Assembly: GCF_003568665.1 (NCBI RefSeq)
Contig: NZ_QXMH01000001.1
Coordinates: forward strand, 868,001 to 932,000
Reading direction: 5' to 3'
Length of the DNA stretch: 64,000 nucleotides
Origin: Chitinophaga alhagiae
GTDB lineage: Bacteria > Bacteroidota > Bacteroidia > Chitinophagales > Chitinophagaceae
The number at the start of each line of letters is the position of its first letter. Positions within the stretch are counted from its first letter, which is position 1. Under the pieces are notes generated by a model, which saw nothing but the letters and a program-made list of their open reading frames with translations, was not told where the DNA came from and did no database searches. This document shows, piece by piece, positions 63,612-64,000 of this stretch. Made by a program: the position numbers and the translations under genes.

Positions 63612-64000
63612 ATGACAACCAGAATGTTCCTTACCGGCCTTTGCCTGCTTCTGCTCATACAGGCGGCGCCGGCCCAGCAAAAACAGCAACGGCCCAATAT
63701 CATTTTCATTATTGCGGATGACCTGGGCTATGGCAATCTTACTGCATACAACCCGCAGCATAAAGTACCTACCCCACATATAGACCGCCTGGCAAAAGAA
63801 GGCACAAAATTTACCCGGTTCTATTCCGGCAGTACCGTTTGTGCTCCCAGCCGCTGCGCCCTGATGACGGGCAAACATATGGGGCATGCCTACATCAGGG
63901 GCAACAGCCGGGCACCACTACGCCTGCAAGACACTACCCTGGCCGCCCGCCTGCATAACAACGGGTATACCACCGGTATGTTCGGTAAATGGGGGCTGGG
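63612..64000 (+). CDS. Sulfatase, partial (runs off window)
   Basis: The first 129 residues of an exported sulfatase. It has a signal peptide (about 1-21, ending AAPAQ), metal-binding strand IIFIIADDLGYGN (about 34-46), active-site motif CAPSR near residue 76 with the formylglycine Cys, and a GKWGLG segment at the window end. This is the third Cys-type sulfatase here. It is divergent from the gntR gene and shares its regulatory region. The remainder of the gene lies beyond 64000. Confidence 0.9.
   Translation, partial: MTTRMFLTGLCLLLLIQAAPAQQKQQRPNIIFIIADDLGYGNLTAYNPQHKVPTPHIDRLAKEGTKFTRFYSGSTVCAPSRCALMTGKHMGHAYIRGNSRAPLRLQDTTLAARLHNNGYTTGMFGKWGL

Noticed and set aside
1..64000. CRISPR arrays, tRNA or rRNA genes, intact insertion sequences
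   Set aside because: No regularly spaced repeats, cloverleaf-like segments, rRNA-like stretches or complete transposase frames were seen on either strand.

Overview
This 64 kb window comes from a Bacteroidota chromosome and most resembles a Chitinophagaceae (Chitinophaga-like) soil or environmental glycan degrader. The evidence is three SusC/SusD outer-membrane pairs, many lipoproteins and sulfatases, a protein with a type IX secretion (T9SS) sorting tail, two-component sensors with Reg_prop propellers, and TAnnTTTG-type promoter elements. No tRNA, rRNA, CRISPR array or intact insertion sequence was seen. Most genes lie on the minus strand.

Layout. (1) 0.3-9.3 kb: mixed genes. These are a GH105-like hydrolase, a DUF4198 protein, an unknown secreted protein, a ClC channel, a BNR_4-type propeller protein, a Tat-exported FAD oxidoreductase and a TPR protein. 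(2) 9.4-28 kb: locus 1. A Pr6Pr membrane protein converges on a minus-strand operon encoding SusC, SusD, DUF3823, an MFS transporter, a giant ThuA/propeller/HEAT/LamG-like/azurin fusion, a stand-alone ThuA, a Gfo/Idh/MocA protein and a sugar 3-epimerase-like protein. A divergent sensor kinase and AraC-type response regulator form a split version of the hybrid two-component system. (3) 28-33 kb: locus 2, a SusC/SusD pair without enzymes, behind two tandem palindromes. (4) 33.6-39 kb: a lipoprotein, a large M60-like metalloprotease with a T9SS tail and a PEP mutase/isocitrate lyase-family protein. (5) 39-49 kb: locus 3, SusC, SusD, two sulfatases and a Tat-exported enolase-superfamily protein. 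(6) 49.6-57.4 kb: a universal stress protein, a lipoprotein and a tripartite RND efflux operon. (7) 57.5-64 kb: locus 4, a sialidase-like propeller protein, a Kelch-symporter fusion and two unknown proteins in a tight operon, a FadR-type GntR regulator, and the start of a third sulfatase running off the window.

How it works together. The SusCD pairs import oligosaccharides released by secreted enzymes. Locus 1 looks like uptake plus oxidation/isomerisation of a sugar or glycoside (ThuA + Gfo/Idh + epimerase + copper electron carrier). Locus 3 desulfates its glycan. The most notable regulatory signal is one palindrome, TATGT-N3-ACATA or a close variant. It lies in front of the GntR gene, in front of the sialidase-like/symporter operon, and twice in front of the enzyme-less susC at 33 kb. 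In each place it overlaps a promoter-like element. This suggests one GntR regulon joining locus 4 to the orphan SusCD pair almost 30 kb away.
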